From a virus, in IMG/VR virus record IMGVR_UViG_3300028610_000292, positions 1 through 25,466 of that record: a stretch of 25,466 nucleotides of DNA; one strand, written 5' to 3'. Positions 7,733 through 15,757 of this stretch are shown one piece after another; within the stretch, counting starts at the first letter, position 1; each line of letters opens with the position of its first letter. The translations under genes and the position numbers were made by a program. The notes under the pieces were generated by a model. That model saw only the letters and a list, made by a program, of their open reading frames with translations, had not been told where the DNA came from and ran no database searches.

Positions 7733-9611
7733 CTCCTATTTTCCCCAAGTTCCCCAATATTCCTTCCCCTTTAAAATTCCCCTCAATTTCCTTTAATATT
7801 CCAGCATATCTTTCCGAGATTTTATCCATATCATGATACTCTTTAATATATAAATATGCATTCTCCCCCATCATCCGTCTTTTCTTCTCATCAACAATAA
7901 GACTTCGTAAACTTTCATACCATTCTAATTCTGAACTACATAAAAGCCCTGTATTTCCATGCTCTATGCTGTTCCTGAATGGGTAAACCGGGCTAGCCAC
8001 TGTTGGGATATGAAGCGCACTATATTCGATAAATCTTAAGTTCGATTTGGAACAGTTAAAATTATTGTCCCTTAATGGAGCGACCCCGATATCCATCTTC
8101 CAAGTATTGATCTCGTATGGGTAGCGATCCATCAACACCCATCGTTCCAGAAACCTGACCCTCGGATGATCGACATCCGGCCAGAGCTTAAGGTCTCCAA
8201 CCTGGAAACGATTCGCTATTATGAAATCCAGATTCGGAAACTCTTCCAACAATTTCAAAAGAGGCCGCTTAATCAAATTCAAGTCACCGATATGGTTCCC
8301 GCAACCCGTGTACCCGATTCGGATCACACCGGGGGCCTTCTCGGTTCCCTTGATCTCGGGCGCAAGCTGTTTGTCCAAATTGTCCCAAATATCAAAATCG
8401 ATCCCGTTGGGAACCAGGTGCATCGGTTTATTTGGGAATATCTCTTTTAAATGATCGATCATGAACTGGGTCGAAACAATCAAAGCATCTGAAAGCTTTA
8501 ACTGTTCCATCGCAATCCATTCCGATTCAGAATTCGGCTTGAATGGATGGGACGCGATATTGTAGGCCGGCAGATCCAAGAGCCAATCATCGACTTCCGT
8601 AACAACCGGCTTTTTGAAAACCCCTTTGATGGTATGAAGGAAAGCCAATACGAACCTGTTCCCGGCGATCTGCCAAACGGACATATGGGCCACTGTTAAG
8701 AGCCTCTGGAAAAAATTACCCAATAACCATTTTGACCATTCAAACTTACCGTCATGCAAAGGGTAAACAACCCGGTTCTGCCAATCGGATTGAGATTCGG
8801 ACCCGTCATACCTGAAATCCTCATAGGCCGCCTCGACTCCGTACTTGTGCATCTTGTCCGCGAACCCGCGCATCCGGTAATAGACCGTCCCGGAAAGCTG
8901 GGTGAACCCGAACCAAACGCGGAGCTTCTTTTCTTTCCTCATCTCCGCTTCCCATTTGTCGATCATCTTCCCGCCCGATTTAAAAAGCAATTCCACCGGC
9001 TCGCTTTGTAGGAAAGTCGATGAAAACGCCATCGAGAATTCAGTGCCGTTCAAGGCTCGGATATAAGACTTTTTGAAAACCTTATCCAAATCGCTCCTGA
9101 GTCCATTCTCGTCGTAATACTGACAGTGGAGCCGATCATCCGACCAGATATGACGTTCTAAATTGTTGTGTGGACACGACCCCAAAAGTATCCCGTCTTT
9201 CTTCAGGACGCGCCGGATCTCTTTTAGGTATGGGATCGGATCGTTAAAATGTTCCAATGTTTCCATGAGCGTAACAACGTCAAAAGTTTTGTCCGGGAAC
9301 GGTAAATCGTCAGCATCGCAGAGGACAACATTGAGTCCTTTCTTCTTTGCGATATCAAGAACCGGAGCCGAAACGTCCACACCCGTTACATCGCAATGCC
9401 TTTTTTCTTTCAGTAACAACATGAACTCGCCTGAATTGCACCCAATATCCAAAACCTTCGCACCTTCCGGGATCTCATAAACGATAGGGAGTATCCTCGA
9501 TTGGGTGAACGGATAAGCCTCGATCCCCTGGGGCATGATATCTCGATAATTTTCATGAGATTGAATCATCTGCTCCCGAGTTAAAATTTCCTTCTCTTTC
9601 ATTTGGCTCAT
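7686..9611 (-). CDS. Fused SAM methyltransferase and group-1 glycosyltransferase
   Basis: A 641-aa protein. The ATG at 9611 overlaps the upstream stop as ATGA; a longer frame to 9734 is not needed. Residues 1-220 form a class I methyltransferase: motif I VLDIGCNSGEF (53-63), an acidic VDVS after strand 2, CDADDLPF and a FDVVTLMETLEHF motif (110-122), as in Methyltransf_11/23. Residues about 230-620 resemble a GT-B glycosyltransferase: FTQLSGTVYYRMRGFADKM, VPNGIDFDIWDN (the linker before the second Rossmann domain), RIGYTGCGNHIGDL, and a C-terminal APLRDNNFNCSKSNLRFIEYSALHIPTVAS nucleotide-sugar binding region with the E-x-x-A pattern. It may both methylate and transfer sugars in building one glycan. 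The last 40 codons are Gly/Lys-rich. Confidence 0.85.
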   Translation of the reverse strand: MSQMKEKEILTREQMIQSHENYRDIMPQGIEAYPFTQSRILPIVYEIPEGAKVLDIGCNSGEFMLLLKEKRHCDVTGVDVSAPVLDIAKKKGLNVVLCDADDLPFPDKTFDVVTLMETLEHFNDPIPYLKEIRRVLKKDGILLGSCPHNNLERHIWSDDRLHCQYYDENGLRSDLDKVFKKSYIRALNGTEFSMAFSSTFLQSEPVELLFKSGGKMIDKWEAEMRKEKKLRVWFGFTQLSGTVYYRMRGFADKMHKYGVEAAYEDFRYDGSESQSDWQNRVVYPLHDGKFEWSKWLLGNFFQRLLTVAHMSVWQIAGNRFVLAFLHTIKGVFKKPVVTEVDDWLLDLPAYNIASHPFKPNSESEWIAMEQLKLSDALIVSTQFMIDHLKEIFPNKPMHLVPNGIDFDIWDNLDKQLAPEIKGTEKAPGVIRIGYTGCGNHIGDLNLIKRPLLKLLEEFPNLDFIIANRFQVGDLKLWPDVDHPRVRFLERWVLMDRYPYEINTWKMDIGVAPLRDNNFNCSKSNLRFIEYSALHIPTVASPVYPFRNSIEHGNTGLLCSSELEWYESLRSLIVDEKKRRMMGENAYLYIKEYHDMDKISERYAGILKEIEGNFKGEGILGNLGKIGVKEDVSKFALSQSAI

Positions 9612-10297
9612 GATTTCCCACCCCACTCTTCCTTGAATCCTCTCATCCGGGCCATCATCGAATGAGGCAAAACACGATGCATACAAAGGTATTCGCCTTC
9701 CTGGATCGTGATCTTTTTCCCGGCATGTATCCAATCGTAAACCAACTGAAGATCATCGGTCTGAAGTTTTGTTTCCGCTTTGTACCCGCCGGCCTCAAGG
9801 ATATCCTTCTTTGTGTACGCGCAACCAGGATGACAAAAGTAATTCACTGATCCGGTTTCTTTGAAAAGCTTCTCGTTAAAATGTTCTCCGTTGAAGTATT
9901 CCAAAACATCGTTGTCGTATCCAATCCGGACATAAGGCGCCGTCATCATATGCCCTTCCGGGTACTTCTCAAAGAACTCAACAACCCGCTCCGCCCGCTG
10001 GATCGGATAACAATCATCGTCATCACAAACAGCGATCAAAGGAGCTTTCGCCAATTCATTTCCTTTATTCCTCGATAGGCCACCTCCTACTGATTTCTCG
10101 TTGTGGTAAATCTGGACCCGCTTATTATCGCCCAGCCATTCATTAAGGAACTCTTTGGTCCCATCAATCGAGCCGTCGTTCACAATGACAACCTCGATCT
10201 CATCCAATGTCTGAGCCAACAACCCCGACACACACTCCGCCACCCATTCGATTCTGTCGCGAGAAGGCACCACAAAAGAGACGAGTGGATTTTTCAT
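9608..10297 (-). CDS. Family 2 glycosyltransferase
   Basis: A 229-aa GT-A enzyme. It opens VSFVVPSRDR (6-15), has the nucleotide-binding VNDGS (39-43) and the metal-binding acidic cluster CDDDDCYP (91-98), which is the DxD motif. A C-terminal TDDLQLVYDW (about 180-190) supplies the likely catalytic acid region. Length is near the minimum for the family and there is no membrane segment, so it is a soluble cytoplasmic enzyme. The ATG at 10297 follows GGGGG. It is coupled by ATGA to the methyltransferase-glycosyltransferase fusion, and both belong to the glycan island. The plus-strand HNH gene at 10354 separates it from the upstream glycosyltransferase. Confidence 0.9.
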   Translation of the reverse strand: MKNPLVSFVVPSRDRIEWVAECVSGLLAQTLDEIEVVIVNDGSIDGTKEFLNEWLGDNKRVQIYHNEKSVGGGLSRNKGNELAKAPLIAVCDDDDCYPIQRAERVVEFFEKYPEGHMMTAPYVRIGYDNDVLEYFNGEHFNEKLFKETGSVNYFCHPGCAYTKKDILEAGGYKAETKLQTDDLQLVYDWIHAGKKITIQEGEYLCMHRVLPHSMMARMRGFKEEWGGKS

Positions 10298-10353
10298 ATT
10301 TCCCCCAATAATTTAGTATTATGTTCCAACCCAAGATAAGGAGGAACGAAATT

Positions 10354-10911
10354 ATGCAACTGTGTGAATGTGGATGCGGTACCCCTGTTAAACAAAAAGA
10401 AAGCAATTTTAGACCTGGACATATCATGAGAATAAGAAAATATCCTGTCCCGACACTTGAGGAAAGATTCTTTCGCTATGTTCGCAAAACACGCAAATGC
10501 TGGAATTGGATTGGCCCTATGAATCATGGTGGCTACGGTAGGCTCAGCAACGGAAGGAAAGGAGGCCGAATACTTGCTCATCGTTATTCCTGGGAATTTC
10601 ATAAAGGAAAAATACCTAAAGAAATGTATGTCTGTCATCATTGCGACAATCCGAAATGCGTAAATCCTAAACATCTTTATGTAGGAAATCAGTCTCAAAA
10701 CATGGAAGATGCCGCGCAACGAAAACGTATGCCTCGTGGAAGCAGCCACCACAATGCAAGACTTACCATAAAAGACATAGAAAGAATCTACGCACTTAGA
10801 AAACAAGGCAAGAAACAACATGAGATAGCTACTCAATTCGGAGTTACCAATTCTCACGTTTGTCTCATCCTGCAAGGGAAACACTGGGCGCATTGCTTTC
10901 AAAAACGATGA
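10354..10911 (+). CDS. HNH homing endonuclease (HNH_3 type) with N-terminal Cys-rich motif, opposite strand
   Basis: A 185-aa protein. I chose the ATG at 10354 because AAGGAGG lies ten bases upstream; an in-frame ATG at 10321 lacks a site. It has an N-terminal CECGCGTPVKQKESNFRPGH motif, which looks like a small zinc-binding knuckle common in phage nucleases. The HNH core then follows: CWNWIG (49-54), GYG, AHRYSW (75-80), CHHCD (94-98), CVNPKHLYVG (102-111) and Asn116. The C-terminus (ARLTIKDIERIYALRKQGKKQHEIATQFGV region) is a helix-turn-helix. It aligns throughout with the HNH protein at 7238-7732. It lies antisense between two glycosyltransferase genes and ends 12 bp from the upstream one, so it could have interrupted an older operon. 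Confidence 0.9.
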   Translation: MQLCECGCGTPVKQKESNFRPGHIMRIRKYPVPTLEERFFRYVRKTRKCWNWIGPMNHGGYGRLSNGRKGGRILAHRYSWEFHKGKIPKEMYVCHHCDNPKCVNPKHLYVGNQSQNMEDAAQRKRMPRGSSHHNARLTIKDIERIYALRKQGKKQHEIATQFGVTNSHVCLILQGKHWAHCFQKR

Positions 10912-10922
10912 AACTTTCGGCT

Positions 10923-12590
10923 TCATAGTATTCCCCCCATCTCTTTGATCGTGTGGATATATTTGTCTCGATTCAAATTATCTTTAAAGTATTTGCTCGC
11001 CTTCTCTCTCCGATCCAAAGAATACGGCTGGAACCTTTTCACTTCCCGAATCCGCTGGACGATACTTTTCTTTGTCGAAGGCCATAACGTATTGCTAAAC
11101 CTGGACGCGAAGGTGTCCCATTCGTTTCGTTCCAAGTCGCCGCCGGTCTTAATGTATTCCATGTAAGCCATCGGGACATTCGTTATCACATCCCTGCCGG
11201 CCAAAATGAATTCATCTGAAGCCATCGGCCTGGTGTCGTGCATGACGATCCTCAAGTAGCATGAATTCGCATAAACAAATTTCTTCCAATCCGCCTTATC
11301 CATGTTCCCGGCATGAGTCATGTTCGGATAAATCAAGTTCTTCCCGCCGTCACCGTAAGCGCAAAACTGGATGTCAGGCATCGCCCGGACAACCGAAAGA
11401 GTCTTTTCATAACAATATTTATCAAAGTCGCTTTTCCCTGTTAAAAAGATAGCAACGCTGAACTTCTCAGGAAGCGGCATGACATCAAAGTCTTGGTAAG
11501 GAGGAATCTGGACAACCTTGCTATTGATCCCCATCTCAGCCAATTCCTTTTGAGCCAATTCTGTTTCACAAAGGATATGGTTTACCTTTAAGTTCAACGC
11601 GCCAGCCAAATATTTTAAATCCTCATGCGTGAACTTCCTCAACCAGTAAATATCCGCACCGACGAAATGGACAATCTTAATTTGCTTGTCGTACTTCGCG
11701 AGTACCTGGGCGTGAGGGTTCCCCTCATCCGTCGGCTTGGTATAGAACCCGATCATATAGATCGACTTGTATTCGTTCTTCTTGAAAATCGTATCATCCC
11801 GATAATCTGCGCCGAGCATCTTGGCGATCTCTGTTCCGTGATAGGGCGCACCCATCGAAGTGACCACCATCTTGGATGTCGGGATACTATGTTTATCTCG
11901 GATATACTTGACCCGATCAATCCAGTTATCCTCTGAATCGTAAGATAATCCGCCCGCTTGCGGAATCTGTGCAATAAAACTAATTTCCCTTTTAAGGAAG
12001 TGGCCTTTGACTTTGACATCTTCTCCAACCGGTTCCCCAAACACAACACGCAACCAGAAATCCCAATCCTGAAGGCTCTTAACTTTCTCATCCCATTTGA
12101 CAACGTGCTTTCTCCAAAGAGGGAACCCGCAATCAATAAAATTCGCTTGCTTCAATTCAAATGCGTTGAACGATTTAGAGGGATACCAGGCCCGGTCCTT
12201 TGTCCCGTACTCGTAAGCTCCATAAATGAATCCGCAATCTGGATGAGTTTGCAACTCGTCGATCCACATCCGAACCATTCCACGTTTTGCAATGTAGTCG
12301 CTATTGAAGAACGAAACGATCTCACCCTTGGAAGCCTCAAACCCGGCGTTCCGGGCCGCAGGTGCGCCGCCATGTTTAATCTCGACAACCTTCACCCGTT
12401 TATCTTTGTGGAACGACATCGGCACCTTAAGCAGTTCCGGATCAATACCGTCAAACGCGCAAATGATCTCAATATTTGAATAGTCTTGATCGATAAGGCT
12501 CATGATGCACCGCTTAAATAGGTCTTTATCAACCTTGTAAACCGGTACGATAAATGAGATCAACGGTTCTCTTTGTAGTTCGATTGTCAT
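10923..12590 (-). CDS. Two-domain glycosyltransferase (GT2-like plus GT-B-like)
   Basis: A 555-aa protein whose ATG at 12590 overlaps the methyltransferase stop as ATGA. Residues 1-260 are GT-A/family-2 like: ISFIVPVYKV (11-20), FDGID (47-51), GGAPAARNAGFEASKGEIVSF (the conserved donor-binding region, from 74) and then FFNSDYI (94-100). The metal-binding motif here is NSD instead of DxD. QDWDFWLR supplies the usual C-terminal acidic region. Residues about 300-530 look like a GT-B half: VVQIPPYQDFDV, VAIFLTGKSDFDKYCYEKTLSVV, and ASDEFILAGRDVITNVPMAYMEY. It may add two sugars in sequence, or the second half may be a non-catalytic partner. It sits in the middle of the glycan island. Confidence 0.8.
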   Translation of the reverse strand: MTIELQREPLISFIVPVYKVDKDLFKRCIMSLIDQDYSNIEIICAFDGIDPELLKVPMSFHKDKRVKVVEIKHGGAPAARNAGFEASKGEIVSFFNSDYIAKRGMVRMWIDELQTHPDCGFIYGAYEYGTKDRAWYPSKSFNAFELKQANFIDCGFPLWRKHVVKWDEKVKSLQDWDFWLRVVFGEPVGEDVKVKGHFLKREISFIAQIPQAGGLSYDSEDNWIDRVKYIRDKHSIPTSKMVVTSMGAPYHGTEIAKMLGADYRDDTIFKKNEYKSIYMIGFYTKPTDEGNPHAQVLAKYDKQIKIVHFVGADIYWLRKFTHEDLKYLAGALNLKVNHILCETELAQKELAEMGINSKVVQIPPYQDFDVMPLPEKFSVAIFLTGKSDFDKYCYEKTLSVVRAMPDIQFCAYGDGGKNLIYPNMTHAGNMDKADWKKFVYANSCYLRIVMHDTRPMASDEFILAGRDVITNVPMAYMEYIKTGGDLERNEWDTFASRFSNTLWPSTKKSIVQRIREVKRFQPYSLDRREKASKYFKDNLNRDKYIHTIKEMGGIL

Positions 12591-13213
12591 TTTGTTTCCC
12601 CTTTTTTGGTAGCGATCCCCAGACCGCTTGACGTTTTGAAATCTTCGTAAATCCATTTGTTCCCCGGCTTCGCTGTGACTCCGCAATGATTCAATCTGTG
12701 CGAATTGATCCCATGAAAATAATCTTTTAAACATCGGCCCATTTCTTCGATATAGGCAATATCATGAACCGCAATCTCTCCCCCTATGGTAAGCCTCGGC
12801 ATGAGCAGCTCAATATCATCAACAATATCTCCGATCTGATGATCCGAATCCAAGAAGGCCATATCGATCTTGGATGGTAAATAATCGATATTCTTTTGAA
12901 GTGTTTCGCCCATAAGAGACAATCGGCCATCCGGTATCGCCAGCTTCTCCCATATCCGGCCCTCCCCTCTGTAGCTATTGATGTCAATCGTATGGAGATG
13001 GCCAAACCCGTTTTTCTCTAAAGCCAAGAGCATCCAAGAAGTTGAATAGCCATGCCCGGTTCCAACCTCAACCACATTCTCAGGCCGTTTCTTGATAATG
13101 CGATCATGAAGCATTTGCCCATGCTCAATTTCGATAGCCAACAGGTCCTTATGCTGGTTCCTGTTCTCTTTGCCCATCGCGATCAGGCATTTTTCGATCT
13201 CAATTAAGTTCAT
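12587..13213 (-). CDS. Class I SAM-dependent methyltransferase (Methyltransf_24-like)
   Basis: A 208-aa protein. Motif I is NVVEVGTGHGYS (47-58), followed by HTIDIN after the second strand, and a FLDSDHQIGDIVDDIELLMPRLTIGGEIAVHDI segment (split here as FLDSDH, then LTIGGEIAVHDI). This is the pattern of the Methyltransf_24 / cephalosporin-hydroxylase-like group often found in polysaccharide clusters. The probable substrate is a sugar or an amino sugar intermediate. The start is coupled by ATGA to the upstream gene and the stop by ATGA to the downstream glycosyltransferase. Acceptor specificity cannot be read from the sequence. Confidence 0.85.
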   Translation of the reverse strand: MNLIEIEKCLIAMGKENRNQHKDLLAIEIEHGQMLHDRIIKKRPENVVEVGTGHGYSTSWMLLALEKNGFGHLHTIDINSYRGEGRIWEKLAIPDGRLSLMGETLQKNIDYLPSKIDMAFLDSDHQIGDIVDDIELLMPRLTIGGEIAVHDIAYIEEMGRCLKDYFHGINSHRLNHCGVTAKPGNKWIYEDFKTSSGLGIATKKGETK

Positions 13214-13704
13214 ATTTTTTTTGCGTTACTGGAAACATTAAGTTTCCCACCGATCTTGTTTAGATTCGAAGCCGTCAAAACAGCGTTCCCATTTACATAA
13301 AGACTTCCCCTAACCTCTTTTAAATTGTCGCTCGTCACGTTCTCGTTGATCGAAAGATCGCCGGGATAAATCCCTTTCGCAACATGAGGAATAATATATT
13401 TATCGAGCGCATCCATGCATCGGTCAAACCATAATTCCCGGTCCTCTTCAAACCAAGCTGGCAAACTATTCTCCTCATCAACACTCACGCCCCAACCATT
13501 AAACCGGAGCATAGGATCAAACCAACACCCCCTCGGCCATATCTGGACCCGGACAAATTTTCGATTAAGCAAGTCCTCATCCCTGAGGCCCAGGTCTCTA
13601 ATCAGAAGCTCATGACTGTCATGCGTCAAACTGTACTTTGGCACAATATCGTCTTTGACGCAGATGAACACCTTCTTACTTGATCCCGAATTATTTGAGT
13701 TCAA
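13210..13704 (-). CDS. Hypothetical protein of the glycan island, TTG start
   Basis: A 164-aa protein with no recognised family. The first usable codon is TTG at 13704 with GAGGT about nine bases upstream, and it overlaps the aminotransferase gene by 14 bp; a GTG at codon 12 is an alternative. Residues 60-110 are rich in Trp and acids (VQIWPRGCWFDPMLRF, WFEEDRELWFDRCMDALDKY). Residues 115-160 contain a repeated pattern of short strands (GDLSINENVTSDNL, GSLYVNGNAVLTASNL, GGKLNVSSNAKKI), spaced about 15-18 residues, like a small beta-solenoid. It could be a sugar-binding or scaffold partner of the neighbouring enzymes, but this is a guess. Confidence 0.7.
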   Translation of the reverse strand: MNSNNSGSSKKVFICVKDDIVPKYSLTHDSHELLIRDLGLRDEDLLNRKFVRVQIWPRGCWFDPMLRFNGWGVSVDEENSLPAWFEEDRELWFDRCMDALDKYIIPHVAKGIYPGDLSINENVTSDNLKEVRGSLYVNGNAVLTASNLNKIGGKLNVSSNAKKI

Positions 13705-14803
13705 AATTCATTACCTCTAAAACCACTCGTTCCGCATCTGCTACCGTCATTGTCGAGGAAACCGGAAGGCTTATCGTCGTTGCCCCGATCCTTTCCGCTT
13801 TCGGGAAATCGCCCTCTCCGTATCTCAAGAACTTGTAGGCCGGCTCCAAATGTAACGGCTTGAAATGTATCCCGGTCCCGATCTTTCTTTCATATAAAGC
13901 CTGTCTTAATTTGTCTCTTCTGGGGGATCGAATCTCAAAGATGTGCTGAGAGTGACCATCTCCCTTTTTATCATCGAACGATTTCTCGTAAACCTTCCAG
14001 ACCTTGGCCCGCTTCTCTCTAAGCTCCGGCCAGCGTCTTAACTGCGCCAATCCTATGGCCGCATGGATGTCAGACATATTCCCTTTGTGGCCGGGGAACT
14101 CGACTTGGTAATTGCAAACCGTATCCCTGCCGTATCTCTTCCAAGCGCCCATCGTAAGCCCTTGAAGGATAAGCGTTTTGATTCGAGTTGCGTGGTCCGG
14201 GTATCGACAAATCACCATCCCACCCTCGCCACAAGTGATGTTCTTCGTGGGATAAAAGCTGAAACAGGTGAAATGGCTTATCGTTCCAATCTTTTGCCCT
14301 TTGTACGAACCTCCGAAAGCGTGGGCCGCGTCCTCAATCACTATCAAATTCTGGCGCTTGGCAAGCCTGTTTATCTCATCCATGTCGCATGGCGCGCCAG
14401 CGTGGTGGACCGCAATAATTGCCCTGGTCTTTTCGGTGATAGCGTACTGAACCAAGTTGGGGTCAATATGGCCCGAAGCTGTTACATCAACAAGCACCGG
14501 TTTGGCTCCCACTTGTAGGACTGCGTTTATCACGGCTGGGAACGTCATGGCGGGGATAATAACCTCATGACCGCTTCCGATGCAGGCAACCGTCAAAGAG
14601 GCTACCAGGGCCTCAGAACAAGACGATACGGCCACAGCGTACCCGCCACCGATGAACTTCTCGAACTCTGTCTGGAACTCTTGGACAACCTTGCCCGTAG
14701 ACAACCAGCCGGACCGCATAACATGAGCAACGGCCCGAATCTCCTCATCTGAGATATCGGGCTTGCTGAAAGTTATGAATTCCGAACTGGCTTTCTTTTT
14801 CAT
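13691..14803 (-). CDS. DegT/DnrJ/EryC1/StrS-type PLP sugar aminotransferase
   Basis: A 370-aa protein of the usual length for the family, which transfers an amino group to a keto-sugar nucleotide. The opening FSKPDISDEEIRAV and SGWLSTG (31-37) are family hallmarks. SSCSEALVASL (60-70) binds the cofactor phosphate. IEDAAHAFG (156-164) holds the Asp that contacts the pyridine nitrogen, and SFYPTKNITCGEGGM (182-196) holds the Schiff-base Lys187. All catalytic residues look intact. The start overlaps the upstream stop as TAATG. With the dehydrogenase-like and methyltransferase genes it points to synthesis of a modified amino sugar nucleotide. Confidence 0.93.
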   Translation of the reverse strand: MKKKASSEFITFSKPDISDEEIRAVAHVMRSGWLSTGKVVQEFQTEFEKFIGGGYAVAVSSCSEALVASLTVACIGSGHEVIIPAMTFPAVINAVLQVGAKPVLVDVTASGHIDPNLVQYAITEKTRAIIAVHHAGAPCDMDEINRLAKRQNLIVIEDAAHAFGGSYKGQKIGTISHFTCFSFYPTKNITCGEGGMVICRYPDHATRIKTLILQGLTMGAWKRYGRDTVCNYQVEFPGHKGNMSDIHAAIGLAQLRRWPELREKRAKVWKVYEKSFDDKKGDGHSQHIFEIRSPRRDKLRQALYERKIGTGIHFKPLHLEPAYKFLRYGEGDFPKAERIGATTISLPVSSTMTVADAERVVLEVMNFELK

Positions 14804-15045
14804 TAAACCTCAAGAAAATCGACGCAAGGGCAAAGATGACACTCTTCGCCTACCCCATTGAATATGTGCATCCGGCGAGGGTGACCGCAACCGCCACGAG
14901 CGCATTTGTCTTCAAGACCACCAATAGCCTTCTCCGCTTTCTTTGTCAGCGTTTTACAGGTTGCCGGGCTAGGAGCAACCGGCGCATCCACTGGCGCGGG
15001 TTCAACTACCTTCTTTTTTGCTTTTGTTACTTTTCGTTTCTTCAT
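14803..15045 (-). CDS. Small Cys/His-rich, probably zinc-binding protein
   Basis: An 80-aa protein. The N-terminal half is basic and then Pro/Ala-rich (KKRKVTKAKKKVVEPAPVDA), a flexible tail. The C-terminal half has a compact CARGGCGHPRRMHIF followed by ECHLCPCVDFLEV, giving Cys-Cys-His-His and C-x-x-C-x-C ligands for a metal site. Related small CGHxxxxH...CxxCxC proteins are common in phage genomes without known function. It overlaps the dehydrogenase-like gene upstream by 44 bp and is coupled by TAATG to the aminotransferase. Role unknown; nucleic-acid or protein binding are both possible. Confidence 0.75.
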   Translation of the reverse strand: MKKRKVTKAKKKVVEPAPVDAPVAPSPATCKTLTKKAEKAIGGLEDKCARGGCGHPRRMHIFNGVGEECHLCPCVDFLEV

Positions 15046-15739
15046 TGCTTGACCTCACAAACTCAAAGATAGGTGAAGAAAATTGTTGCCTTAATATTTC
15101 AACGCACTCCAAAATACAATGTCCGCCGATCGGATCCGGTCTCATGATCGGCCTCATCATATGCGGTTGGAGCAATTTGAAATAACCAGCATTGTAACTC
15201 TCTTCCCATTTTTCATACGTCAACGGATTTGCTTCAAAATGTTTTAAGATTCGGTCCACTTCTTGCGCCCATGCGATCTCGATCCCCATATGGATATTTG
15301 ACAGCATCTTACTTAACTCGGTTCCCTCTACGTCTTTGGTTGAAAACACCTCCCATCCGCATTCCTTGAAATACTTCGACGCGATATCCGAGTCCTTCTC
15401 GTTCGCGCTGGCAATAAACTTTGGGAAGAATTTGAGTTCTACCGAAAGTTTCGGCCGGTGTCTCCCTCTGATCGGAGAGTAAACAATGTGGCCCCCGATC
15501 TGTTCCGTCGTTCCAATCGTGATGGAAGAATGGATGATTGTTAAATCTGGTTTGTATTTCTTCTGGTATCTCTTAACTTCAGCGATAAATTCGTCACTAT
15601 CTGGAAAACAGATGTGCATCACTTCAATATCAGGAAGATCACACTCCCCAACATCACGGATATATGTCGCGTGATAAGGTTTGATGACCTCAAACAATGC
15701 TTGTCCTACTTCGCCTCTGCCTATGATTAAACTTTTCAT
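15002..15739 (-). CDS. Short UDP-sugar-dehydrogenase-like NAD-binding protein
   Basis: A 245-aa protein starting at ATG 15739 after AAGGAAGAG. The N-terminus is a Rossmann NAD-binding strand-loop-helix (SLIIGRGEVGQALFE, GxGxxG form at 7-12). Residues 139-163 (GTELSKMLSNIHMGIEIAWAQ) resemble the central helix of UDP-sugar dehydrogenases. PIGGHCIL (203-210) resembles their GGHC catalytic-cysteine motif, with Cys208 as candidate nucleophile. Known enzymes are near 400-450 aa and end with a second nucleotide-sugar-binding domain, which is absent. The end is polar and basic. It could oxidise a sugar nucleotide or be a reduced form with another activity; the assignment is by motifs only. First gene of the glycan island. 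Confidence 0.6.
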   Translation of the reverse strand: MKSLIIGRGEVGQALFEVIKPYHATYIRDVGECDLPDIEVMHICFPDSDEFIAEVKRYQKKYKPDLTIIHSSITIGTTEQIGGHIVYSPIRGRHRPKLSVELKFFPKFIASANEKDSDIASKYFKECGWEVFSTKDVEGTELSKMLSNIHMGIEIAWAQEVDRILKHFEANPLTYEKWEESYNAGYFKLLQPHMMRPIMRPDPIGGHCILECVEILRQQFSSPIFEFVRSSNEETKSNKSKKEGS

Positions 15740-15757
15740 TCTCTTCCTTTTAAGCTC

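Noticed and set aside
7740-7800. Purine-rich GGGGAA-type repeat at the end of the methyltransferase-glycosyltransferase gene
   Set aside because: It encodes a Gly/Lys-rich C-terminus in frame and shows no regular unit length.
10294-10926. Minus-strand ORF of 210 aa
   Set aside because: It is the shadow of the plus-strand HNH gene; HNH motifs and a good ribosome site support the plus strand.
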